The position numbers were made by a program, and so were the translations under genes. 6,861 bases of DNA, taken from assembly GCA_021848765.1 (NCBI GenBank), contig JAJZTU010000013.1, forward strand, positions 15,433 through 22,293, in the 5' to 3' direction. Shown piece by piece: positions 1 to 6,225 of this stretch (its first letter is position 1; each line of letters begins with the position of its first letter). The DNA is from Bacillota bacterium. GTDB taxonomy: Bacteria > Bacillota > GCA-003054495 > Carboxydocellales > JAJZTU01. The notes under the pieces are model-generated. The model did no database searches. It had not been told where the DNA came from and worked only from the letters and a program-made list of their open reading frames with translations.

Positions 1-1506
1 GCCCAAAGGGCTTTGGAAGAAGCCCAGGGAAAGCTGGACAGGCTAATTGCCGGGGCCGGGGAGCAGGAAAGCAGCCTGGAGGAAAAAGCGGCGGCAGTAA
101 GGGAAAAGCTTGATACGGTAGTAAAAGAAAAACTTGATATAGTTGTAAAAGAAAATCCTGATACAGTTGCAGGAGAAACCCTTGCTAAAGAACTAAATGC
201 AGAGCTAAGGACAGAAGTCAATTCATATCACTACCTGGAGATTGAGGATGAGAAAGTAGCCGGTTATGACCGGGAAGCTGCGGAAAATAAACGGGAGCAG
301 GATATCCTGGAGCAGAAGCTGGCCAAAATCACTGCTGCACTCGAGGAGCTGGCCTCCAAAGCGAAAAACCTGGAGGTGGAACTGGCCCGTCAGGAGGCAA
401 AATACCAGGAATTAACCCAACAACTGCAGGGCAAAGAAATCCAGGTCCATACTGTCACCGCAGGGCGTCCGGCTAAAGACCTTCTGGCAGAGACAGAGGC
501 CGGCCTAAACCTGTTAGTCCGGGAAGAAGCTCAGGCCAGACAGGGTTGGGAAGCAGCCCGCAGCCGCCGTGAGAAGGCAGAACAGGGTCAAGCAGCCGCC
601 GCCCGGGAGTTCGAGGTAGCCGGGCAAACTGTGACCAAAGCCCGGGATAATCTGGGCCAAGCCCTGCAGGAAGCACAGTTTGTCACTGCCGGTGAAGCCA
701 GGGACGCCTTGTGTACTGCAGGGGAGCGCTCCAACCTGGAAAAATCCATCAAGGCATTCCGGGATAAAGAAAAGGAACTTAACCAGGAGTTGCGCAGGTT
801 GGAAAGCCGTCTGGCCGGACGGACACTCACTCAGGAGCAGTGGGATGCCTGGCAGGGCAAAAAGACCGCTGCTGAGGAAGAATACGCGGAAGCTACCCGG
901 GCGGCCAGTGTAGCTGCGGCCTGGTTGAAGGAACTGGAGGGCAAGCATGTGCGCTGGAAAAAGCTCCAGGAGGACAGGGAGAAGCTGGCTAAACTTAAGG
1001 ACCGGCTGGAGACTTTACAGAGGATTTTCCGGGGCAATGGGTTTGTGGAGTTTATTGCCGAGGAGCAGGTATTCAATGTGGCCCTGGCCGCCTCTGAGCG
1101 GCTAAAGCGGATGACCAGGCACCGGTATGCCCTGGAAGTGGATTCCGAGGGAGGCTTTATCATGAGGGATGATGCCAATGGGGGAGTGAAGCGGCCGGTT
1201 AGCACCCTGTCCGGAGGGGAAACCTTCCTGACTTCCCTGGCTTTGGCCCTGGCCCTATCCGCCCAGATTCAGCTTAAAGGCCAGTACCCGCTGGAATTCT
1301 TCTTCCTGGATGAGGGCTTTGGTACCCTGGATTCTGAACTTCTGGACAAGGTCATGACTACCCTGGAAGAACTCCCCGCTGACCGGATGACTATCGGGGT
1401 CATCAGCCATGTCCCTGAAATGAGGCACCGGATGGCCCGCCGCCTGGTGGTGGAACCGGCCCAGCCCGGAGGCCTGGGAAGCCAGGTAAAATTTGAGATT
1501 CTATAA
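1..1506 (+). CDS. sbcC: SbcC, ATPase subunit of the SbcCD DNA exo/endonuclease (C-terminal part, 5' end outside the window)
   Basis: SbcC is the SMC/Rad50-like ATPase that works with the nuclease SbcD (Mre11 family) to trim DNA ends and cut hairpins. The frame is open from base 1, so the gene starts upstream; 501 residues are visible, against roughly 1000 or more for a full protein. Counting from base 1, residues 1 to about 345 are Glu/Lys/Gln/Ala-rich coiled coil. The C-terminal ATPase lobe follows, with ABC signature STLSGGETF (401-409), Walker B and D-loop FFFLDEGFGTLD (433-444) and the H-loop histidine H470 in VISHV. The N-terminal Walker A and the zinc-hook CxxC are not visible; no CxxC occurs in this part, so a hook, if present, lies upstream. 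A TTG at 13 could be mistaken for a start, but nothing supports initiation there. SbcD is probably encoded just upstream (inferred). An AT-rich triple repeat interrupts the coiled coil. Confidence 0.95.
   Translation, partial: AQRALEEAQGKLDRLIAGAGEQESSLEEKAAAVREKLDTVVKEKLDIVVKENPDTVAGETLAKELNAELRTEVNSYHYLEIEDEKVAGYDREAAENKREQDILEQKLAKITAALEELASKAKNLEVELARQEAKYQELTQQLQGKEIQVHTVTAGRPAKDLLAETEAGLNLLVREEAQARQGWEAARSRREKAEQGQAAAAREFEVAGQTVTKARDNLGQALQEAQFVTAGEARDALCTAGERSNLEKSIKAFRDKEKELNQELRRLESRLAGRTLTQEQWDAWQGKKTAAEEEYAEATRAASVAAAWLKELEGKHVRWKKLQEDREKLAKLKDRLETLQRIFRGNGFVEFIAEEQVFNVALAASERLKRMTRHRYALEVDSEGGFIMRDDANGGVKRPVSTLSGGETFLTSLALALALSAQIQLKGQYPLEFFFLDEGFGTLDSELLDKVMTTLEELPADRMTIGVISHVPEMRHRMARRLVVEPAQPGGLGSQVKFEIL
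103..174 (+). repeat. Three in-frame 24-bp units in the sbcC coiled coil
   Basis: Three consecutive 24-bp units (103-126, 127-150, 151-174) encode EKLDTVVK, EKLDIVVK and ENPDTVAG. The first two differ by a few bases; the third is more diverged and brings a proline into a region predicted to be helical. The units and the codons after them, to about 280, are visibly richer in A/T than the rest of sbcC. This looks like local tandem expansion in a length-tolerant coiled coil, though an acquired segment cannot be ruled out. Confidence 0.75.
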
Positions 1507-1508
1507 AT

Positions 1509-1543
1509 AAAAACGGAAATTTGGAGGAATATACCGGTTTTTT
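1509..1543 (+). terminator. Weak candidate terminator after sbcC
   Basis: AAAAACGG (1509-1516) pairs with CCGGTTTTT (1534-1542) if G1536 is bulged, giving an AT-rich stem of eight pairs whose 3' arm is the T run. The 17-nt loop contains a Shine-Dalgarno-like TGGAGGA (1522-1528) that has no usable start codon after it. Position, two bases after the sbcC stop, fits a terminator, but the stem is weak and much of the U tract is inside it. Read-through into the MoxR gene is possible. Confidence 0.35.
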
Positions 1544-1597
1544 GTAGAAATATACAAGTGGTTATTTAGCAGCGGAAAGAAAGACGGTGTCGCACAA

Positions 1598-2533
1598 ATG
1601 GAAGTATTATCCCGGCTGATGGATAAACTGGTGGCCAATATCGGTAAGGTGATAATCGGTAAGGAAGAAGTAATCAGGCATGTGGTGATCACCTTTCTCT
1701 GCCAAGGGCATATTCTTATCGAGGATGTACCCGGGATGGGCAAAACCATGATGGTCCGGTCTTTGGCGCGTTCTTTAGGATGCTCCTTTAGCCGCATCCA
1801 GTTTACGCCTGACCTGATGCCCTCTGATGTAACCGGAGTGAACATCTTCAACCAAAAAACCGGCGAATTTAACTTTTATCCCGGACCAATCTTTACCCAA
1901 ATGCTGTTGGCCGATGAAATCAACCGGGCAACACCGAAGACCCAGGCCAGCCTTTTGGAAAGTATGGAAGAACGACAGGTGACTATGGATGGTGTTTCCC
2001 ATGAGCTGCCCAGGCCTTTCATGCTGTTAGCTACCCAAAACCCCCTGGAATATGCCGGGACATTCCCGCTTCCCGAGGCCCAGCTGGACAGATTCCTCAT
2101 TAAAACAAAACTTGGGTACCCTTCTTACGAGTACGAACTGGAAATACTCAAACGCTTAGTACAATACAGTTCCCTGGAAGAGATAGATCAGGTGATTGCC
2201 ATTGAGGAAGTCTTTCTGATGCAGCAGAAAGTGAAGGAAGTTTATGCTGATGAAGCTATCCTTGATTATATTGTAAGGCTGGTGGGTGCTACCAGAAGCC
2301 ATCCGGAGGTTTTGCTGGGAGCCAGCCCGCGGGGCTCCATTTCCTTGCTTAAAACCGCCAAGGCCTGGGCGGCTCTGGAGGGGCGGGATTTTGTCCTTCC
2401 TGATGATGTAAAAGCTATGGCGATTCCTACTTTGGCTCACCGGATTATGCTTAGACGGGACGCTTTTGTAAAAAAAATTGACCATGAATCGTTGATTAGG
2501 GAAGTTATGGATACCACTCCGTTCAAGCAGTAA
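1598..2533 (+). CDS. MoxR-family AAA+ ATPase
   Basis: This 311-residue cytoplasmic protein has the usual length and motifs of MoxR AAA+ ATPases, chaperone-like enzymes thought to remodel or activate partner proteins, often ones with VWA domains. Visible motifs are Walker A VPGMGKT (44-50), Walker B LLADEINRA (103-111), sensor 1 LLATQNP (143-149, N148), a probable arginine finger in QLDRF (R165) and sensor 2 GASPRGS (241-247, R245). The C-terminal lid domain follows. ATG 1598 is the only canonical start between the in-frame stop at 1508 and the conserved core; the ribosome site before it is poor (only GACGGTG-like at 1583). It lies 91 bp after sbcC and 25 bp before the DUF58 gene, the standard MoxR-DUF58-transglutaminase order (compare yeaC in Bacillus subtilis). 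Its substrate is unknown; the DUF58 product is the natural candidate partner. Confidence 0.95.
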   Translation: MEVLSRLMDKLVANIGKVIIGKEEVIRHVVITFLCQGHILIEDVPGMGKTMMVRSLARSLGCSFSRIQFTPDLMPSDVTGVNIFNQKTGEFNFYPGPIFTQMLLADEINRATPKTQASLLESMEERQVTMDGVSHELPRPFMLLATQNPLEYAGTFPLPEAQLDRFLIKTKLGYPSYEYELEILKRLVQYSSLEEIDQVIAIEEVFLMQQKVKEVYADEAILDYIVRLVGATRSHPEVLLGASPRGSISLLKTAKAWAALEGRDFVLPDDVKAMAIPTLAHRIMLRRDAFVKKIDHESLIREVMDTTPFKQ

Positions 2534-2545
2534 ATCAATACCCCG

Positions 2546-2553
2546 GGCGGTGA
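2546..2553 (+). promoter_or_regulatory. Ribosome-binding site that decides the DUF58 start
   Basis: GGCGGTGA (2546-2553) matches the anti-Shine-Dalgarno complement GGAGGTGA at seven of eight bases. It sits correctly for ATG 2559 (8 bases between the GGCGG core and the start) but overlaps the alternative in-frame GTG at 2550, which has no ribosome site of its own. ATG 2559 is therefore preferred. Confidence 0.6.
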
Positions 2554-2558
2554 AAATT

Positions 2559-3653
2559 ATGCCTCTGTTGGCATGGCTCTTAATAAGCTGGCTGGTTTCC
2601 CTGATTATTTCCAATGACCATGCCTTGCTCTTTTTATATGTTGCGGTAGCCGCACTTATTTATTTGGTACCCTTTTGGCTGGCTTTTCGCAGTTTAGGTG
2701 TGCAAATCGTCGAATGGGTAGCCGAGGTAAGCGGCGGCGCCGGTATTCCTTTTTCTGTGGCCCTGAATAATCGCTGGCCGCTTCCTTTACTTAACCTAAA
2801 GGCTCAAATAGTCCTGGAAAATGCCATAAACCGGAGGACCGAAATATTTGAGCTGAACTTTGATGTTAATCCATTTACAAACCGGCTGATTACCCGGACT
2901 TGTGCTCCCCTGCCCAGGGGCAAGTACCGCATGACTACCCTGGTGTTAACCGGCCGGGACCTTTTTGGCTTGGTCTCCTGGAAACGCACCCAAAAGCTTA
3001 CCGGTGAAATTAGGGTTTTTCCCACTATCCTGCCTTTGTCCATCACCCGTCACCCAGGCGGATATGCCGGGGAATGGGAAGAACAATATGCCCGCAGTGG
3101 CGCCGGTACCATCCCGGAGGGAATACGCAATTATTCCCCAGGGGATAATTTGGCCAGGATCCACTGGAAGGCCTCAGCCCGCCGGGGGAAGTTATTGAGT
3201 AAGGAGTTTGGCGGGGAACCGGGAGATATTAGGGTAATAATAGTCGGTTACGGGGGGAATTCCCCCGGGGAAAATGAGGCTTTGATCACCGCGGGAGCAA
3301 GTTTGGCCTGGGCTTATTATCAAAAGGGCCTGGAATTTTACTTTTTAGTCTATGACCGGAATGAAGGGGATCTGGGTTTAATCCACACCCGGGAAGACAT
3401 GGAGCGATTGCTGGGAAGGTTGACGGTGACTGTCCCCAAGGAGGAAACTGTTGTTATGGAGGGGCTGGCAGGCTTTTTAGTGCAATCCCTGAAGCGGGCT
3501 GCGGGAAAATTCATCTTGTTAACAGGTACTAAACAAGCGGAGTTACCGGAGAACTTGCAGCGGACAGGCTATGAAACAGTGGTTGTTTCCCTGCCCCCCG
3601 ATATTGGCAAAGACCGGATTACAGAACTTTTGGAGGGTATTGGCCCATGCTAA
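2559..3653 (+). CDS. DUF58 domain membrane protein (MoxR partner)
   Basis: Starting at ATG 2559 the protein has 364 residues (an in-frame GTG at 2550 would add three). Two hydrophobic segments (about 2-18 and 22-41) anchor it in the membrane, followed by a beta-rich region and the DUF58 hallmark IPEGIRNYSPGDNLARIHWK (185-204), continuing ASARRGKLLSKEF. Members of this family have a VWA-like fold after the hallmark and sit next to MoxR ATPases; their biochemical role is not established. Here the strand where a VWA metal site (DxSxS) would be expected reads VIIVGYGGNS (226-235), so the usual aspartate is absent. Its stop overlaps the start of the next gene by 7 bp, indicating translational coupling. 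B. subtilis yeaD is the equivalent by position. Family assignment is firm; function is inferred from context. Confidence 0.92.
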   Translation: MPLLAWLLISWLVSLIISNDHALLFLYVAVAALIYLVPFWLAFRSLGVQIVEWVAEVSGGAGIPFSVALNNRWPLPLLNLKAQIVLENAINRRTEIFELNFDVNPFTNRLITRTCAPLPRGKYRMTTLVLTGRDLFGLVSWKRTQKLTGEIRVFPTILPLSITRHPGGYAGEWEEQYARSGAGTIPEGIRNYSPGDNLARIHWKASARRGKLLSKEFGGEPGDIRVIIVGYGGNSPGENEALITAGASLAWAYYQKGLEFYFLVYDRNEGDLGLIHTREDMERLLGRLTVTVPKEETVVMEGLAGFLVQSLKRAAGKFILLTGTKQAELPENLQRTGYETVVVSLPPDIGKDRITELLEGIGPC

Positions 3654-5617
3654 CCAGGACGAATTGGTTGGTAATTGTCTTAATTTTAGTTATTACAAAT
3701 TACTGGAGTTCTCTTGCCTGGCTCGCTACCGGGATGTCCTTTTCTTCCGCCACTGCGGTATTAAGTCTGGTTATCCTGTTAGCAACGGCTGTTTCCGTGT
3801 TGGGTTTCCATAAATACTTACCTTTAAAACCAGGTATTGTTTGGATTTGTACTTTGCTGGGCTTGGTTATTGCCATAGGGTTAGGGATGTTGGTTGCGGG
3901 GAATTCCCGGGTGGAATTAATCTACCTTCTACCTTCGGGGTACATGCTGGTATTACTGCTTACTCCCTTATTATTAAGTGACAAGTTTTTCTGGGTAATC
4001 CTTCACGCCGGAATGTCCGGCATGGCCTATGCTTATCCGGCGGACGCTAACTCAGGATACGCCGTACACTATTTAATGTCCGGTTTAATTATAGCAGCCA
4101 TTAGGCCGGGGGAGTTGAAGCAAGACCGGGAAGCACCCGGAAGCCTGCTTCCCGGTTGGCAAAAGATTGTATGGCCTGTGGTTTTTGCGTCATTTTTGGT
4201 CGGATCGGTGGTAACTGTGCACTCTTTCCTGCCTGTTCCCGGTGGGGAACTACGGGATATGGCCATAAAACAGGTGCGCAATTGGCTTAGCCTAAGCACG
4301 GTGCCTACTTATGAGGTCATGCAAAACCTGGAAGCTGGGGGGACCATTACACCCTCCGGATTGCTGTTTATGCAGGTGGCATCACCTTACCCGGATTACT
4401 GGCGGGGACAGAGTTTTGATCTGTATACCGGAACAGGCTGGCAGAAAAAAATGGATCCGGCGGCCAGGGTATCTGAAGAGGATTACGTGTTTAATTCAGC
4501 CCGGGCCAAACCCGGAAGCGGTGTAGTCCAGAAGTTCACTTTCGCCAAAGGGGTGAGTTCAAATATCGGTTTTTCCGGCTACCTTACGAAAGCTTTGGCT
4601 GTGGAAGACAAGGAATATTTGGTAGAACCGCTGGGGGATGTAGTCATTCCCCACATGATAAAACCTGGTGAAAGTTACCGGGTTTTGGTGGAAAAGCCTG
4701 CCTGGACTCCGGGACAACTCCGCAAGGCCGGTGCGGAAGACGGTTCCGGTCCTATTTGGCCCCAGACTTACCTGGAACTGCCGGAAAAACTGCCGGTACG
4801 CATAAAAGCAACTACCCGGGAAATTGTTCGCGGCCTGAGTAACCGTTACGAGCAGGTGAAGGCTGTGGAGTCATACCTGAGGACCAATTATCCCTATACT
4901 CAGGAGCTTGAGAAACCGCCTCCCGGCAGGGACATGGTAGATTACTTCCTGTTTACTGCCAGGAAGGGATACTGTACATATCATGCTTCGGCCATGGCCG
5001 TGATGCTCAGGAGCCTAGGAATTCCCACCCGTTTGGTAATAGGTTTTACTACGGGAGATTGGCAGGAGCAGGAAGGAGTTTATGAAGTACGGGACCGCGA
5101 CGCCCATGCTTGGGTGGAAGTACTTTTTCCCACTGTTGGCTGGGTTCCCTTTGAGCCTACTGCTTCTTTTCGTTTACCCGGCGAACCGGTGGAGAATGTT
5201 TCCCTCCCCACGGAGAAATCCGTAACCCAGGGCCTAAATACCTTCCTGGACGCTGCCGGTTGGGGGACTACAGCTTTACTTTCCTGGTTGGTGTTTTCCC
5301 TGGTTATCTTAATCGGATTACGTATTCAAAAGGCGTCCGCTCAGGAAAAGGTTAGCCCGATAACCGCTATTTACCGGGAGTTGTTGATGTTTTTGGCCGG
5401 TAAAGGACATCCCAAAGAAGTAAGGCAAACTCCTTTGGAATATATCAGGGGACTTAAGCAGGACCTTGGAGATAATTACCCTGTAGCAGAGAGCATAGTT
5501 ATGGCTTATCTTTCTGAAGTATATGGCGGCAAGCAGCTGTCTGCGGAACTGATTGCCAAATTACGGGCCGGCTTGACGGTTTTTAAAAAAAGTAAACCCC
5601 GCCAAAGGGCATCCTGA
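3647..5617 (+). CDS. TgpA-like membrane protein: transglutaminase-like domain plus C-terminal DUF4129
   Basis: This 656-residue protein has six or seven hydrophobic segments in residues 7-195, a large extracytoplasmic part, one membrane segment at 541-558 and a cytoplasmic tail with DUF4129 character (IYRELLMFLAGKG... QTPLEYIRGL). The transglutaminase-like core carries Cys443 in GYCTYHASAM, His487 in DAHAWVEV and FEPT at 502-505. Glu503 occupies the position of the third triad residue (Asp in TgpA of Pseudomonas aeruginosa, with the same His-to-acid spacing of 16). Such domains may act as transglutaminases or proteases; the substrate is unknown, and an extracytoplasmic, cell-wall-related role is inferred. 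ATG 3647 overlaps the DUF58 stop (ATGCTAA) and follows GGAGGG (3632-3637) at 9 bp. It completes the MoxR-DUF58-transglutaminase module (B. subtilis yebA is the counterpart). Confidence 0.93.
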   Translation: MLTRTNWLVIVLILVITNYWSSLAWLATGMSFSSATAVLSLVILLATAVSVLGFHKYLPLKPGIVWICTLLGLVIAIGLGMLVAGNSRVELIYLLPSGYMLVLLLTPLLLSDKFFWVILHAGMSGMAYAYPADANSGYAVHYLMSGLIIAAIRPGELKQDREAPGSLLPGWQKIVWPVVFASFLVGSVVTVHSFLPVPGGELRDMAIKQVRNWLSLSTVPTYEVMQNLEAGGTITPSGLLFMQVASPYPDYWRGQSFDLYTGTGWQKKMDPAARVSEEDYVFNSARAKPGSGVVQKFTFAKGVSSNIGFSGYLTKALAVEDKEYLVEPLGDVVIPHMIKPGESYRVLVEKPAWTPGQLRKAGAEDGSGPIWPQTYLELPEKLPVRIKATTREIVRGLSNRYEQVKAVESYLRTNYPYTQELEKPPPGRDMVDYFLFTARKGYCTYHASAMAVMLRSLGIPTRLVIGFTTGDWQEQEGVYEVRDRDAHAWVEVLFPTVGWVPFEPTASFRLPGEPVENVSLPTEKSVTQGLNTFLDAAGWGTTALLSWLVFSLVILIGLRIQKASAQEKVSPITAIYRELLMFLAGKGHPKEVRQTPLEYIRGLKQDLGDNYPVAESIVMAYLSEVYGGKQLSAELIAKLRAGLTVFKKSKPRQRAS

Positions 5618-5628
5618 CTTTGGCGAGG
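5597..5628 (+). other. Hairpin over the stop codon of the transglutaminase gene
   Basis: CGCCAAAG (5600-5607) pairs with CTTTGGCG (5618-5625) around a 10-base loop that contains the TGA stop. Two more C-G pairs form beyond one mismatch (5597-5598 with 5627-5628). No T tract follows, so it is not a standard intrinsic terminator. It may protect the 3' end of the operon transcript or act with a factor. Confidence 0.5.
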
Positions 5629-5645
5629 CTGACTTCATCTATAGA

Positions 5646-5691
5646 ATGGGATTGAGTTTGTAGAAAAGCATGGAATTGAGTTTGTGTAAAG
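5646..5691 (+). repeat. Imperfect direct repeat, 24-bp period
   Basis: Two adjacent copies, 5646-5668 and 5670-5691, share ATGG, one variable base, then ATTGAGTTTGT and end in AAAG. They lie in the non-coding gap before the LysM gene, just upstream of its putative promoter. They could be a tandem regulator site or a mobile-element remnant: the second copy contains TTTGTGTAAA, which resembles terminal repeats of IS256-type elements as recalled. No transposase is nearby. Confidence 0.55.
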
Positions 5692-5700
5692 ATTGGTTGG

Positions 5701-5732
5701 ACCTTTACTTTGGCCTAAGCATAAACTATAGC
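5701..5732 (+). promoter_or_regulatory. Candidate SigK-type promoter for the LysM gene
   Basis: AC at 5701-5702, 17 bp, then CATAAACTA at 5720-5728 fits the B. subtilis SigK consensus (AC, 16-17 bp, CATANNNTA) exactly. A start would fall near 5735, leaving a short leader to AAGGAG (5747-5752). An alternative SigA reading (TTTACT 5704-5709, 17 bp, TATAGC 5727-5732) matches only four of six bases at each box. SigK use would mean mother-cell expression late in sporulation. Confidence 0.45.
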
Positions 5733-5761
5733 AGCAAAAACTGTGTAAGGAGTGATTATGC

Positions 5762-6103
5762 ATGGGCCTAAATCAAGGATACTGCCCATCCGGGCGATTT
5801 TGGCGGGTAAAAGCAGGGGATACTCTTTTTAAAATAGCGTCGCAGGTAGGCACGACAATAGCCGAACTGAAGCGCTTAAACCCTAGCGTTAATCCTTATA
5901 ACCTGCAAATTGGCCAGTCATTGTGCCTGCCCCCCGAGAAACCACCTTGTGCATCCGGTATCTACTGGACGGTAGCCTCTGGTGACTCTCTTTACACTAT
6001 CGCCAAGGACTCCGGTACAACGGTAGAAAGGTTGTTAGAACTGAACCCCGGTATTGATCCCCTGAACCTCCAGGAAGGTATGAATATTTGTTTGCCAGGA
6101 TAA
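5762..6103 (+). CDS. Small protein of two cysteine-bracketed LysM domains
   Basis: The 113-residue protein is almost entirely two LysM modules, which bind N-acetylglucosamine-containing polymers such as peptidoglycan. LysM1 spans W14-P57 (WRVKAGDTLFKIA... LNPSVNPYNLQIGQSLCLP) and LysM2 W69-P112 (WTVASGDSLYTIA... LNPGIDPLNLQEGMNICLP). They repeat with an exact period of 55 residues: C8/C63, W14/W69, C55/C110. Each domain is thus flanked by one pair of cysteines that could form a disulfide. There is no signal peptide, membrane segment or catalytic domain. AAGGAG (5747-5752) with 9-bp spacing supports ATG 5762; ATG 5758 opens another frame that soon stops. Similar modules occur in spore coat and cortex proteins of Firmicutes (SafA, YaaH), and the SigK-like promoter fits such a role. 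This is inference; a vegetative wall-binding protein is the alternative. Confidence 0.9.
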   Translation: MGLNQGYCPSGRFWRVKAGDTLFKIASQVGTTIAELKRLNPSVNPYNLQIGQSLCLPPEKPPCASGIYWTVASGDSLYTIAKDSGTTVERLLELNPGIDPLNLQEGMNICLPG

Positions 6104-6163
6104 AAAGCAGGTGGCGGGATACCAGGTTAAAATGGGAGTCCCGCCGCTTTCCTTTTGTTTTTT
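6104..6163 (+). terminator. Intrinsic terminator after the LysM gene
   Basis: GGCGGGA (6113-6119) pairs perfectly with TCCCGCC (6139-6145), and the stem can be lengthened by AAAGC (6104-6108) with GCTTT (6146-6150) across a 4-base bulge. A T-rich tail (CTTTCCTTTTGTTTTTT, 6147-6163) follows. It begins at the stop codon of the LysM gene. Confidence 0.8.
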
Positions 6164-6201
6164 ACCACGGTTACTCAGGTAGCCGTGGTTTTTATTTGTT
6201 A
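6164..6201 (+). terminator. Second intrinsic terminator in tandem
   Basis: ACCACGG (6164-6170) pairs with CCGTGGT (6183-6189). The stem continues through a T-G wobble (6171/6182) and TAC/GTA (6172-6174 with 6179-6181) to a 4-base loop TCAG, making 11 pairs in all. TTTTTATTTGTT follows. Together with the hairpin before it, this strongly insulates cooS from upstream transcription. Confidence 0.85.
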
Positions 6202-6203
6202 AG

Positions 6204-6219
6204 TGTGATATAAATCATG
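6204..6219 (+). promoter_or_regulatory. Upstream CRP/FNR-type dyad before cooS
   Basis: TGTGATATAAATCATG reads as TGTGA-N6-TCATG (CRP-type) or, in its core, TGAT-N4-ATCA (FNR-type). Its centre is between 6211 and 6212, exactly 22 bp before the centre of the next dyad, about two helical turns. The cognate regulator is not in the window. Confidence 0.5.
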
Positions 6220-6225
6220 CTTGCG

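Noticed and set aside
514..1205. Several open frames on the minus strand under sbcC.
   Set aside because: They are antisense to a confident coiled-coil/ATPase gene, and their Pro/Ser/Leu-rich products match no family.
2470..2477. Run of eight A near the end of the MoxR gene, a possible slippage site.
   Set aside because: The reading frame continues normally to a family-typical C terminus, so no frameshift needs explaining.
3253..3266. Perfect 14-bp palindrome GGGGGAATTCCCCC inside the DUF58 gene.
   Set aside because: It lies in coding sequence with no sign of a regulatory function; the residues it encodes (GGNSP) explain it.
5670..5771. A 33-codon frame (MELSLCKDWLDLYF...) starting in the second direct-repeat copy.
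   Set aside because: No ribosome site precedes it, it overlaps the LysM start in another frame and it resembles no known family; it looks like chance.
5758..5832. ATG at 5758 as an alternative start for the LysM gene.
   Set aside because: It is in a different frame that stops after about two dozen codons; ATG 5762 gives the conserved LysM protein with better spacing from AAGGAG.
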